A DNA stretch of 64,000 bases, from NCBI GenBank assembly GCA_028281025.1, contig JANQKR010000048.1, forward strand, positions 62,001 to 126,000, given 5' to 3'. This document shows, piece after piece, positions 57,651 to 64,000 of this stretch. Source of the stretch: Croceivirga sp. (GTDB lineage Bacteria > Bacteroidota > Bacteroidia > Flavobacteriales > Flavobacteriaceae). Positions within the stretch are counted from its first letter, which is position 1. Each line of letters opens with the position of its first letter. The notes beneath the pieces were generated by a model that searched no databases, was not told where the DNA came from, and saw only the letters and a program-made list of their open reading frames with translations. A program made the position numbers and the translations under genes.

Positions 57651-58145
57651 ATGAGATTATTGATTTATATTCTAGTCATATTGAATACGGCAAGCTGTCA
57701 ACAAAGCGATAAAATAAACCTTGACAGGAAAGATTTCTCCATATCATATCCTTCTCACCTAAATCTAGACGATAGCGGAAAAGAAGGAACTGCATTTATT
57801 TTGACAGCAGAAAAAGATGATGTGAATGACATTTTTGTTGAAAACATTAATTTGGTTATAAGTGATGCGGGAAACGTCAGCTTCAATGACTTTGTTGCTA
57901 AAACGGAAAAGGAAGTTGGCAGTGTCGCCAATATCGTTGAAAAGAAGTTCCTGAAAGTAAATGGTAAAGAATGTTTTAAATTAAAACTGACAACATCGCA
58001 AAACGGTACTGATTTAACGTTTATCCAAAATTATTATGTTGAAAATCAAAAAGTTTACGCTCTAACTTTTTCAAGCGAAACAAGAAAATTCAATGACTAT
58101 TTTGAGGAAATGAATGAAGTGCTTTTAAGTTTTAAAATCAAATGA
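57651..58145 (+). CDS. DcrB/PsbP-like lipoprotein, candidate second immunity gene
   Basis: 164 residues. Lipobox ending in Cys16 (LNTASC). The mature domain starts FSISYPSHLNLDDSG and has VNGKECFKLKLT, followed by QNYYVENQKVYALTFSS, a pattern of the DcrB/PsbP (DUF1795) fold. It lies 40 bases after the membrane gene and before a terminator at 58180, so both belong to the tail end of the RHS transcription unit. Periplasmic lipoproteins act as immunity factors in some contact toxins; unproven here. Confidence 0.6.
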   Translation: MRLLIYILVILNTASCQQSDKINLDRKDFSISYPSHLNLDDSGKEGTAFILTAEKDDVNDIFVENINLVISDAGNVSFNDFVAKTEKEVGSVANIVEKKFLKVNGKECFKLKLTTSQNGTDLTFIQNYYVENQKVYALTFSSETRKFNDYFEEMNEVLLSFKIK

Positions 58146-58179
58146 AACATCAAAATAAGAACTTCTAATTAACTAGAAT

Positions 58180-58206
58180 CACGGCATTGATGTCGTGGTT
58201 TTTTGC
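58180..58206 (+). terminator. rho-independent terminator closing the RHS unit
   Basis: CACGGCAT (58180-58187) pairs with ATGTCGTG (58190-58197, one G-U pair) and is followed by a T-run. It lies 34 bases after the lipoprotein stop and marks the left limit of the mobile element. Confidence 0.75.
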
Positions 58207-58245
58207 TTACGAATAAAACTTATCAACAGCTTTTGGGCAGAGTTC

Positions 58246-58269
58246 TATCCCCCTCCGACCCCTGTCCTT
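58246..58269 (+). repeat. left arm of 24-bp inverted repeat
   Basis: Contains TATCCCCCTCCGACCCC followed by TGTCCTT. The reverse complement occurs at 59884-59907 with 23 of 24 bases matching. The arms bracket 1.6 kb holding both folded regions, the XRE gene and the SLOG gene. Confidence 0.7.
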
Positions 58270-58328
58270 GCTTTTTCCATTGACCCCGTCCCCGCTTGTT
58301 GGGGGTGCGGGACGGTTTCGGGAGGGTA

Positions 58329-58534
58329 AGGGCGGTGGCCACAGGGCATAAAATTTGGGTGGCTAGTTGGCAAATTTTGATGCCCTGTAAAGGCCGTTGC
58401 CACAATGTCGCCCTGCGCTCGGTCTTCTACTGCAATTTTCACTTTATGAACCATTTTCCCATAATGAAGACCGAACGTGCAGGGCTGCCATGGCCTTGGC
58501 CTTTTGCCCCGTTGCACGGGGCGGCCACCGCCCT
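58329..58534 (+). ncRNA. folded region with four-way junction, possible structured RNA or recombination site
   Basis: P1 AGGGCGGTGGCC (58329-58340) pairs perfectly with GGCCACCGCCCT (58523-58534). Inside it, P2 (58341-58357 with 58371-58388, one bulge), P5 AAAGGCC (58389-58395) with GGCCTTT (58498-58504), and P4 GCCCCGT-TGC-ACGGGGC (58506-58522) join P1 with zero or one linker base, making a closed four-way junction. P3 (58410-58427 with 58466-58485) is stacked under P5. The P2 loop (GGTGGC) could pair with GCCAC at 58399-58403 as a pseudoknot. There is no supported ORF in it. Strand and function are undetermined. Confidence 0.5.
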
Positions 58535-58566
58535 AACGAGGGAATTTCCATTTTTTTGATGGTCGG

Positions 58567-58709
58567 TTTTGTCCATATTTGCATTTTAAAGGACAATATT
58601 GTCCATTGTAATTTAATTACAACATTACTTCAACATTGATTTTTTGGTTTTATCCAAGAGTAGTCTTTTTTGTCTATTTTAATATTGCCATGTTTGGCTA
58701 TATTTGTCC
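58567..58709 (+). promoter_or_regulatory. operator/promoter region of the XRE gene
   Basis: Perfect 14-base palindrome GGACAATATTGTCC at 58591-58604, plus half-site-like TTTGTCC at 58568-58574 and 58703-58709. TATATTTG at 58699-58706 matches the Bacteroidota -7 box, 22 bases upstream of the XRE start; a -33 TTG at proper spacing was not seen. The arrangement fits autorepression by the XRE protein. Confidence 0.55.
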
Positions 58710-58727
58710 TATCTATCTTTAACAGGA

Positions 58728-59036
58728 ATGTCGGATTTTGGCGAACGTCTAAAAAAATTGAGGGAAGAGCGCAGTATTTCCCAATCCGAGCTTGCACGAA
58801 GGTTGGATACCAGTCCCCGAATGGTGTTGCGTTGGGAAAAATCGGAAGTCAAGCCGAGTGCCGACCATTTGGTCAATATTTCCAAGAATCTGGGCGTAAG
58901 CGTTGATGAGATCTTGGGGTTGGGCAGTCCCGACGATCCATTATTCCACGAACTGATGGCATTGGTCGCCCATCTGGACACTAAAAATCGACAGCTTATT
59001 TTGGATCTGGTGCGTGCCTTGGCAAACCCAACTTGA
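58728..59036 (+). CDS. XRE-family transcriptional regulator
   Basis: 102 residues from ATG 58728 (the upstream ATG at 58704 is less likely). A Cro/CI-type HTH covers about 4-60: FGERLKKLREERSISQSELA, RRLDTSPRMVLRWEKSEVKPS, NISKNLGVSVDEILG. The C-terminal part (LFHELMALVAHLDTKNRQLI) is probably a dimerisation helix. Palindromic sites lie upstream, so it probably represses its own promoter and perhaps the element's mobility genes. Confidence 0.85.
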   Translation: MSDFGERLKKLREERSISQSELARRLDTSPRMVLRWEKSEVKPSADHLVNISKNLGVSVDEILGLGSPDDPLFHELMALVAHLDTKNRQLILDLVRALANPT

Positions 59037-59040
59037 ATTA

Positions 59041-59096
59041 GCGTTCAGGCGTTCAGGCGTTCAGGCGTTCAGGCGTTCAGGCGTTCAGGCGTTCAA
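59041..59096 (+). repeat. seven tandem copies of the 8-mer GCGTTCAG
   Basis: Six perfect copies (59041-59088) and a seventh with one change (GCGTTCAA, 59089-59096), beginning 4 bases after the XRE stop. Short, gap-free units of this type can be iterons or slippage-prone tracts; too short and spacer-free for CRISPR. Confidence 0.85.
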
Positions 59097-59151
59097 AACT
59101 GATCTTTCCATATCGGGATTCCAAATTTTCTGTCCTAAAATATCCATTAAA

Positions 59152-59168
59152 AACAGGCAAAGCCTGTT
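59152..59168 (-). terminator. rho-independent terminator of the SLOG gene
   Basis: AACAGGC (59152-59158) pairs with GCCTGTT (59162-59168), flanked by T-runs on the minus strand. It is 15 bases after the stop of the minus-strand SLOG gene. Confidence 0.65.
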
Positions 59169-59183
59169 AAAAAAAGGTGACGG

Positions 59184-59546
59184 CTAAGAAGCCACCACCT
59201 TTGTGGGAAGACCCAGTTTTTTGGCGGTTTTGATAACGCTGATGGTGCCTTTGGACGATGCCAACGGGAACGCCAAAAGCCCGTGGCCCATGGAGAGCAT
59301 GAAATTGTTGCGGATAGGCCCCGCCGCCTTGCCGAACTGGTGCCACTTGGCGGGGACGACCAGACAGGGGACGTGGTTGTTTGCCGCCCATTGCTGTACC
59401 AAATGATCTGCGCCCTTTGCACCACCGCTGACCAAAACAAGGTTGGGCTGTTTGTTAAGGGCTTGTTGCAGGTGTTTTGCGATGGTTTTGGGGTTGTTGT
59501 AGTTGCGAGAGCCTGAAACGACTAGAAAAAAAGCTGATGTTGCCAT
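59184..59546 (-). CDS. SLOG-family (DUF2493-like) nucleotide-binding protein
   Basis: 120 residues from ATG at 59546; the open frame extends upstream to 59681 but through the folded region, and MATSAFFLVVSGSRNY is the natural beginning of the fold. Motifs: VSGSRNYNN, SGGAKGADHLVQQWA, AKWHQFGKAAGPIRNN, the Rossmann-like pattern of DprA/SLOG-type proteins that bind nucleotides or ADP-ribose-type ligands. Such genes are frequent in phages, plasmids and defence islands. Here it runs opposite to the other element genes, with the long hairpin region directly upstream. Confidence 0.75.
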   Translation of the reverse strand: MATSAFFLVVSGSRNYNNPKTIAKHLQQALNKQPNLVLVSGGAKGADHLVQQWAANNHVPCLVVPAKWHQFGKAAGPIRNNFMLSMGHGLLAFPLASSKGTISVIKTAKKLGLPTKVVAS

Positions 59547-59557
59547 GATGTTATGTT

Positions 59558-59768
59558 TTAAAATTACGGGCATCCATCTGCCACCGAAAACGGCATTGGG
59601 GCAAAACTTTGCGGATATATTTTGGCCTTTTAAAAGGCTCTTTGGCAACCGTCGGAGATATTTGTTGCCCGTTAATGCCAAAGGGACACGGTGTTCCCAA
59701 AATATATGCGCAAACTTCGTACAGTTTTGACCGTATGCCGTGGTGGCTACATTTGCCCCTGATTTTAA
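59558..59768. other. long imperfect hairpin (211 nt) upstream of the SLOG gene
   Basis: Successive matching arms in nested order: TTAAAAT/ATTTTAA (59558-59564, 59762-59768), GGGCA/TGCCC, GCCACC/GGTGGC (59580-59585, 59742-59747), ACGGCAT/ATGCCGT (59590-59596, 59735-59741), CAAAAC/GTTTTG (59602-59607, 59724-59729), an 18-bp arm pair with one mismatch (59608-59625, 59697-59714; core ATATATTTTGG) and CTTTGGCA/TGCCAAAG (59640-59647, 59676-59683). All pairs are colinear, so the whole region folds into one long bulged stem. Its lower end is 11 bases from the SLOG start codon. Confidence 0.5.
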
Positions 59769-59883
59769 GACATGACATGGTGGCGATACTCTTTTGCAGG
59801 CTTGTAAAACGGTTTTTGCAGACCACTTTCCACGATCGTCATTGAAAAAAACACGTCCACGCTTCGGTAAAAACAGCCCAAGG

Positions 59884-59907
59884 AAGGGCAGGGGTCGGAG
59901 GGGGATA
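59884..59907 (-). repeat. right arm of 24-bp inverted repeat
   Basis: Contains GGGGTCGGAGGGGGATA; reverse complement of 58246-58269 with one mismatch. It is about 100 bases upstream of the primase/helicase-like gene. The rest of the gap 59769-60005 shows no gene. Confidence 0.7.
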
Positions 59908-60005
59908 TTTGATGATAATCGTCTGTTTTACAATGCACTACTGTTGATATGTTCGTTTTTTTAAGGCGGTGTTTTTGGCGTACTTCGGCCATAAAAACAA
60001 CGATA

Positions 60006-61598
60006 ATGGATTCGGATTTTACGCCCAAAAAGCACCAAATCGACTTTTCCAAGGCGGTCGCCTCCAAGACCGATCATGTGTTCAAGCCCCTGCCCGATGG
60101 TGGGCTTCATTATTCCCATAAAGGGATCGACATCGAGGTGCTTGGCGAACCCAAGGGGTTGCCCACATCCTTACTGGTCGGGTTACGATTGTACCGAACT
60201 GGGGAACGTTCTTCGGCACGGACGTACCGCATTCCCCTGATCGACCTGTTCGACGGTGATGCCACGGGCAAACTGGTGTCGGAGGCCTCCCGGACCCTTG
60301 AACTTCCGCCCGATACACTATCGGCCATTATCCACAACTTTATAGACCTGTTGGAAGCCAAGATGGCACGGTCAACCAAAACGGATGCCGTCCCGTTGGA
60401 CAGCACATTAAGGAAAGAGGCCATGGCGGTACTGTGCAAGGGCAATATCGTCATGAACCTTGCGGGGCTTATGGATCGGGCGGGGATGCCCGACCCCAAG
60501 CTGGCGATCCAATTATATCTCCTGTCGCTGTCAAGGATGTTGGACGAACCCCTGCACGGCATTCTGCACGGCGAGGGCGATATTTGCCGTCGCATCCTCT
60601 CGGAACTCTCGGCCTGTCTGCCCAAAAAGCATTTTTCGGAGTTCACCGCCATCAGTCCCCATGCACTTTCCTATCCCCCCGAACAGGGGTTTTGGAAGCA
60701 CCGTACCTTGGTGCTCTACGGACTTGAAGGTGGCAATAAAAGCACCCTGACGGAGTACCTCCTAAAAGGACGTTCCCGTAGGCTGATCGCACATCGGGAC
60801 GAGAAGGCGGGCTACCGTAGCCGTGAACAGGCATTGGAGGGGCCGATACAATTGTTGGCGGCCACCGACAAGGATCTGCACCCTGCATTTTACGGGGCAT
60901 CGACGGTAACGCTTCCCGTGGAAACGGCATCCATCGCACAAAAGATATACGAGGCGGACATCCGTAGGTTGGCGGGTCTGGAGGATACGGGACAGCGGGA
61001 ACACGCCCAAAAATTGTTACAGTCCCTACCGTCGCTGTTGTCCCCGATGGTGGCGATAAATCCCCTTGTGGAACAAATATCGCTCGAAGGGCTGTTCGGT
61101 CAAGACCTTTCCCGCACGGGGCTTTTTTTAAGGCTCTCCCATGTGATCGCCGTGCTCGACCAGTACAATTGCGGAATGGAGAACACCGCCAAAGGTGAAG
61201 CGGTCATTGTGGAAGCCAAACACATGGCACTGGCCCTCGAACTGTTCAGCGAACTATGGATAAAAAAGGTGGACGAACTCCATTTTAGGTTGCGAAGCAC
61301 ACATAAAAGGTTGACACAGCTCATTGCCGAACGGGACGGTCAGGTGATGTCCAAAAAACCGTTCACGGCAAGGGAGGTGCGCAAAGCCTTGGGACTGTCG
61401 CCCGCCACGCTCCAAAGGCATCTTTCCTCCCTAAAAAGCTACGGAACCATCGAGATATGCGGGGGCAACCGTGCCAAGGGCTACCGTTACCGATTGGTGG
61501 AACACGCCCCGCCAAGACAACAAAAGGAGGCTTTTGACGGTCTTTTGACGGAACTCCAAGGCCACGGCGAGGATCCTGGGGAACAACGTGCCTCGTAA
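60006..61598 (+). CDS. mobile-element protein, primase/helicase-like with winged helix (P-loop lost)
   Basis: 530 residues from ATG 60006 (in-frame ATG at 59949 is less likely). The order of parts resembles helicase-like proteins associated with element primases: an N-terminal part ending IDLFDGDATGKLV and helices, LAGLMDRAGMPDPKLAIQLYLLSLSRMLDEPL, then HGEGDICRR where a P-loop would be expected, later RDEKAGYRS and LEGPIQLLAATDKDLH, and a C-terminal winged helix (TAREVRKALGLSPATLQRHLS, KGYRYRLV). The absence of GxxxxGK[ST] means ATP use is doubtful. Replication or regulation of the element is inferred; the match is from pattern memory and uncertain. Confidence 0.5.
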   Translation: MDSDFTPKKHQIDFSKAVASKTDHVFKPLPDGGLHYSHKGIDIEVLGEPKGLPTSLLVGLRLYRTGERSSARTYRIPLIDLFDGDATGKLVSEASRTLELPPDTLSAIIHNFIDLLEAKMARSTKTDAVPLDSTLRKEAMAVLCKGNIVMNLAGLMDRAGMPDPKLAIQLYLLSLSRMLDEPLHGILHGEGDICRRILSELSACLPKKHFSEFTAISPHALSYPPEQGFWKHRTLVLYGLEGGNKSTLTEYLLKGRSRRLIAHRDEKAGYRSREQALEGPIQLLAATDKDLHPAFYGASTVTLPVETASIAQKIYEADIRRLAGLEDTGQREHAQKLLQSLPSLLSPMVAINPLVEQISLEGLFGQDLSRTGLFLRLSHVIAVLDQYNCGMENTAKGEAVIVEAKHMALALELFSELWIKKVDELHFRLRSTHKRLTQLIAERDGQVMSKKPFTAREVRKALGLSPATLQRHLSSLKSYGTIEICGGNRAKGYRYRLVEHAPPRQQKEAFDGLLTELQGHGEDPGEQRAS

Positions 61599-61676
61599 GC
61601 CACCCCAAAGGTCTATCATCCGTAAAGCCCCATTTTCACTGGGACGAACAAGAAAAATGAGATACCAAGAACGTAT

Positions 61677-62579
61677 ATGAAGAAACATCCCAGACTACCT
61701 GAATTTAAAAGGTTGCTCCAACGCTACGAACAAAGAAAGATGGACGAGGGGTTATCGCCCGAACGTATAAAGCACCTGAACTATATGGCCTCGGAAGTAT
61801 TGGCGTTTTTGGAGCAACAAGAAGTTTTATCGGTGGGGGAAATCAAAGGGGAACATTTGGAGGCCTTTATGTTCAGGTTACGGCAACGACCGCACCCAAG
61901 AAGGGCGGGCGGACTATCGGCATCCTACATCAACAAGTACCGAAGCTCGATAAATTCCCTGATGGCCTTTGCGCTAAATGCACGGGCATCCCCTTTTTAT
62001 CTGCCCTCGATGAAGGACAGGAAACTGGATCCCAAAAAAGTACCGACCGTTGCACAGGTGCAACGTTTGTTCCAAAGCTGTGGGGACAACCTTTTGGGCG
62101 ATCGGGACAGGGCGTTGCTCGCCCTGCTCTACGGCTGCGGGCTTCGCCGTGGCGAGGCGCATCTATTGGATATTGGGGACGTTGACCTTGCCCGTGGCTC
62201 GGTATGGGTCAGGCGCAGCAAGACGGGCGCACAGCGGCTCGTACCGCTATCGGCGGGGACAAAAAAACATTTGGAACGCTACCGATTTAGGGCAAGGCCG
62301 TTGTTGGCCCCGCACGGCGGTACGGAAAACGCCTTTCTCGTATCAAAGTACGGCAAAAGGCTGTCCAAGGTGGGCGTTGCCCACAGGGTAAAGGAACTGT
62401 GCAGGGAAGCGGGGATCGGGGGCATCACGGCCCACGGCCTGCGCCATGCCATTGCCACCCATCTATTGGACAGCCTTCCGTTGGAGGACATTGCCCGTTT
62501 CCTTGGGCATACCTCTTTGGACAGCACACAGAAGTACACCCATGTCAATATGGTTCAGAACAAATGGAAAAAAGAGTAG
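61677..62579 (+). CDS. tyrosine recombinase/integrase (catalytically complete)
   Basis: 300 residues. N-terminal SAM-like core-binding domain (about 1-115), then a phage-integrase catalytic domain with all residues: Arg in GCGLRRGEAHLL, Lys in RRSKTGAQRLVPL, HxxR in AHGLRHAIATHLL, His in LGHTSLDSTQKYTH and the nucleophile Tyr in QKYTHV. It cuts and rejoins DNA through a 3'-phosphotyrosine intermediate. It overlaps the next recombinase gene by 16 bases, and the two are probably produced together. Confidence 0.9.
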   Translation: MKKHPRLPEFKRLLQRYEQRKMDEGLSPERIKHLNYMASEVLAFLEQQEVLSVGEIKGEHLEAFMFRLRQRPHPRRAGGLSASYINKYRSSINSLMAFALNARASPFYLPSMKDRKLDPKKVPTVAQVQRLFQSCGDNLLGDRDRALLALLYGCGLRRGEAHLLDIGDVDLARGSVWVRRSKTGAQRLVPLSAGTKKHLERYRFRARPLLAPHGGTENAFLVSKYGKRLSKVGVAHRVKELCREAGIGGITAHGLRHAIATHLLDSLPLEDIARFLGHTSLDSTQKYTHVNMVQNKWKKE

Positions 62580-63433
62580 CCGAAAACTTCAAAGACCATC
62601 TATATAAAAGAGGTCTGCACCACACAACCGTAGCAAAATACCTTCGGCACGTAAAACGCTTTAAAAGTTGGTGCAACGCTTCCAAGGTGGATTTTGACCA
62701 TCCTTCCAAGGATGATTTTTATACCTACAAAAGGGACTTTCCGAACATCGCCCCGATCACTTGGTCAGAGCGGTTCTCCGCCCTGCGCCATTGGTATCGG
62801 TTTACCAAATCCACGGTGGACGTTCCTTTTATCAAGGTCATAACAAAGGGCAAAATTGCATACGATGGATTGTTGGACGAGGAAGGATTGTTGCAGCTTT
62901 ACAATGCCGTTCCCGCATCCACCTTGGTGGGCGGGCGCAACAAAGCCGTGGTATCGCTGATGGTCTTTCAGGCACTCGACCGCAAGACCATATCATTGTT
63001 GGAGCCTTCACACTTGGACTTGGAGGGCGGTACGCTCTCCGTTCCCGCCATCGCACGTACCAACGCAAGGATCCTTCCCCTGCACCCTGCACAGGTTCCC
63101 GCCCTGATGGACTATGTACACCGATGCCATGAACCGTTATTGACAGAACAGGGAATGAAAGACAGTCCTTATCTATTTGCCATGTGCGGCGGTGCCGCCA
63201 GCTTCCAGTCGAGCGTTACCCGTTACCTTCCCGAACTGCGCAAGAACTTCCCCGACCTACGGGACTGGACACAGGTACGGCAGAGCCGTATCATGGTATG
63301 GATAAAGGCGCATCCGCTCAGGAAAGCCCAGTACATGGCGGGGATAAAGCACATATCATCAATGAGGTGCTACGCACAGGGCGACATCACCGAACTAAAG
63401 GAACTGATCGTAAAACACCATCCGTTGGGTTAG
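62564..63433 (+). CDS. second tyrosine recombinase-like protein (degenerate active site)
   Basis: 289 residues from ATG 62564, overlapping the end of the first recombinase gene by 16 bases; the frame is open further upstream but lies in the other gene. N-terminal core-binding domain is recognisable (FKDHLYKRGLHHTTVAKYLRH). In the catalytic region the HxxR position reads RQSRIMVW, and the first Arg position is displaced (ALDRKTI), whereas GIKHISSMRCY keeps a His and Tyr. It is probably inactive or altered, acting as a partner of the complete enzyme, as in heterodimeric recombinase pairs. This is inference. Confidence 0.75.
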   Translation: MEKRVAENFKDHLYKRGLHHTTVAKYLRHVKRFKSWCNASKVDFDHPSKDDFYTYKRDFPNIAPITWSERFSALRHWYRFTKSTVDVPFIKVITKGKIAYDGLLDEEGLLQLYNAVPASTLVGGRNKAVVSLMVFQALDRKTISLLEPSHLDLEGGTLSVPAIARTNARILPLHPAQVPALMDYVHRCHEPLLTEQGMKDSPYLFAMCGGAASFQSSVTRYLPELRKNFPDLRDWTQVRQSRIMVWIKAHPLRKAQYMAGIKHISSMRCYAQGDITELKELIVKHHPLG

Positions 63434-63461
63434 CAATCCTTCAAATTAAACCGTAAATTAG

Positions 63462-63513
63462 CCTTGATGGAATCCGCCTATGGCGGAGGATGTCAAGGTT
63501 CTTTGACTTTTTA
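63462..63513 (+). terminator. compound hairpin and terminator after the recombinase genes
   Basis: TCCGCC-TAT-GGCGGA (63473-63487) is enclosed by CCTTGA (63462-63467) and TCAAGG (63493-63498) with symmetric 5-base bulges; an overlapping GTCAA...TTGAC stem leads into a T-run at 63509-63513. It can end the recombinase transcript. The bulged hairpin also resembles a recombination-site shape. Confidence 0.6.
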
Positions 63514-63568
63514 AAAACTCCAAACTCGTCATTCTGAACTCTGAACTTGCAACCGCACAAGCTGTAAG

Positions 63569-64000
63569 GTACGGGGTTGGTTAACGGATATCAACAATGT
63601 GGGGAACACCAATAAATTGTTTAATTTTAGTGTGGGTTACAACCAAGGCCCCAATCCATTGTACAACGGCAATATTAGCCAGACCCAATGGAGGACGGCC
63701 AATAGTGACGACAGTTCTTTGAAATCTTATTTGTATACCTATGATGCGCTCAACCGGATTACTCAGGCCACGGACAATACGGGCTATTTTAATCTGGGAA
63801 GCTCAACAAATCCTGTCATTTATGACAAAAATGGGAATATCCTAAAGCTGAAACGTGAGGGCTGGACGGTTGCAAGTCCTTCACTAGCTACCAGTACAGG
63901 CTTTGGGACTATGGACGACCTGATGTACAGCTATGCCCCTAACAGCAACAAGTTGATGAAGGTTGCCGATGCCGCGGCTATTGACCAGTTTGGGTTCAAG
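63569..64000 (+). CDS. RHS core fragment without 5' end, running off the window
   Basis: Open to the window end (144 codons) without a start codon of its own. It begins VRGWLTDINN and includes PLYNGNISQTQWRTANSD, YTYDALNRITQATDN, NPVIYDKNGNILKLKREGW. It aligns with the 1991-residue RHS protein from about residue 1417 (VRNWLRSISS, PLYNGNIAETEWRTANAD, HGYDAMNRLVSSIDN, YDKNGNVLGLTRKGH), but the two are clearly different sequences. It directly follows the mobile element, so it is either an orphan core-tail module of the RHS exchange type or a gene cut by the element. Confidence 0.75.

Larger units (their letters stand above)
58207..63568. mobile_element. GC-rich mobile element with two tyrosine recombinases
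   Basis: Between the terminator of the RHS unit and the RHS core fragment at 63569. It carries an XRE regulator, a SLOG/DUF2493 protein, a primase/helicase-like protein and two overlapping tyrosine recombinases, plus two large folded regions, an 8-bp tandem repeat and a 24-bp inverted repeat. Base composition is visibly more GC-rich than the neighbouring AT-rich RHS tail. The exact ends are not defined: I found no clear direct repeat flanking it. Confidence 0.55.

Noticed and set aside
58296-58559. Long open frames in several phases at 58.3-58.6 kb
   Set aside because: They arise from the GC-rich palindromic arms; they contain no domain pattern, and base pairing explains the region better.
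59041-59096. Possible CRISPR array
   Set aside because: Eight-base units with no spacers; no cas genes in the window.
58146-63568. Flanking direct repeats (attachment cores) of the element
   Set aside because: Only a short ATCAACA word recurs near both ends, which is expected by chance.

Overview
The window is chromosomal DNA of a marine-type Bacteroidota, most likely family Flavobacteriaceae. Support comes from the gliding-motility ABC transporter pair gldF/gldG, a TTG-started phoH next to purC, typical flavobacterial dnaN and mnmE, many short lipoproteins, DUF4212/ActP-type symport, FtsX-type permeases without an adjacent ATPase, and RHS proteins with a DUF6443-like region. I cannot name the genus.

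Layout. (1) 1-6753, plus strand: an alpha/beta hydrolase among three LuxR-type regulators (one cut by the window edge), then an outer-membrane protein and two lipoproteins, the last with Hydin/ASH-like repeats. (2) 6754-9282: a decayed mnmE 3' fragment, then a BlaI/BlaR1-type pair whose peptidase carries ankyrin repeats where a sensor would be expected, with a double palindromic operator. (3) 9743-18046: an FtsX-type permease, a lipoprotein, and an apparent stress regulon (universal stress protein, Crp/Fnr-type regulator, two small tautomerase-like genes, short-chain dehydrogenase, aldehyde dehydrogenase) marked by three copies of a TTTACCCTAGGGTAAA-type palindrome. (4) 18212-28270: housekeeping genes (mnmE, dnaN, gldG, gldF, SAM hydrolase family, phoH, purC). 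(5) 28500-41995: an acetate/short-chain acid uptake and activation module made of an IS1 InsA-like regulator, porin, DUF4212 subunit, symporter, symporter-STAC-histidine kinase, response regulator, two acyl-CoA synthetases, and a convergent exonuclease and cNMP/CBS/DUF294 protein.

(6) 43380-64000 is accessory. Three tandem secreted proteins with different N-termini share one C-terminal module. They are followed by an RHS locus: a 1077-residue RHS protein, a small secreted protein, and a 1991-residue RHS protein with four Ig-like repeats of exactly 94 residues, a calcium-type DxDxDG region and a glycine-rich, core-unlike C-terminus. Two small genes behind it (a membrane protein and a DcrB-like lipoprotein) are candidate immunity or accessory genes. 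A GC-rich mobile element (about 58.2-63.5 kb) follows, with an XRE repressor, a SLOG/DUF2493 protein, a primase/helicase-like protein lacking its P-loop and two overlapping tyrosine recombinases, one of them degenerate. Directly beyond it, an RHS core fragment without a 5' end runs off the window.

The most unusual signals are two large folded regions inside this element: a 206-nt four-way-junction structure (58329-58534) and a 211-nt long bulged hairpin (59558-59768). Both lie inside a 24-bp inverted repeat (58246-58269 and 59884-59907). I know of no described family matching them; function (structured RNA, recombination site or origin) is inference. Coordinates were derived by hand from the sequence.
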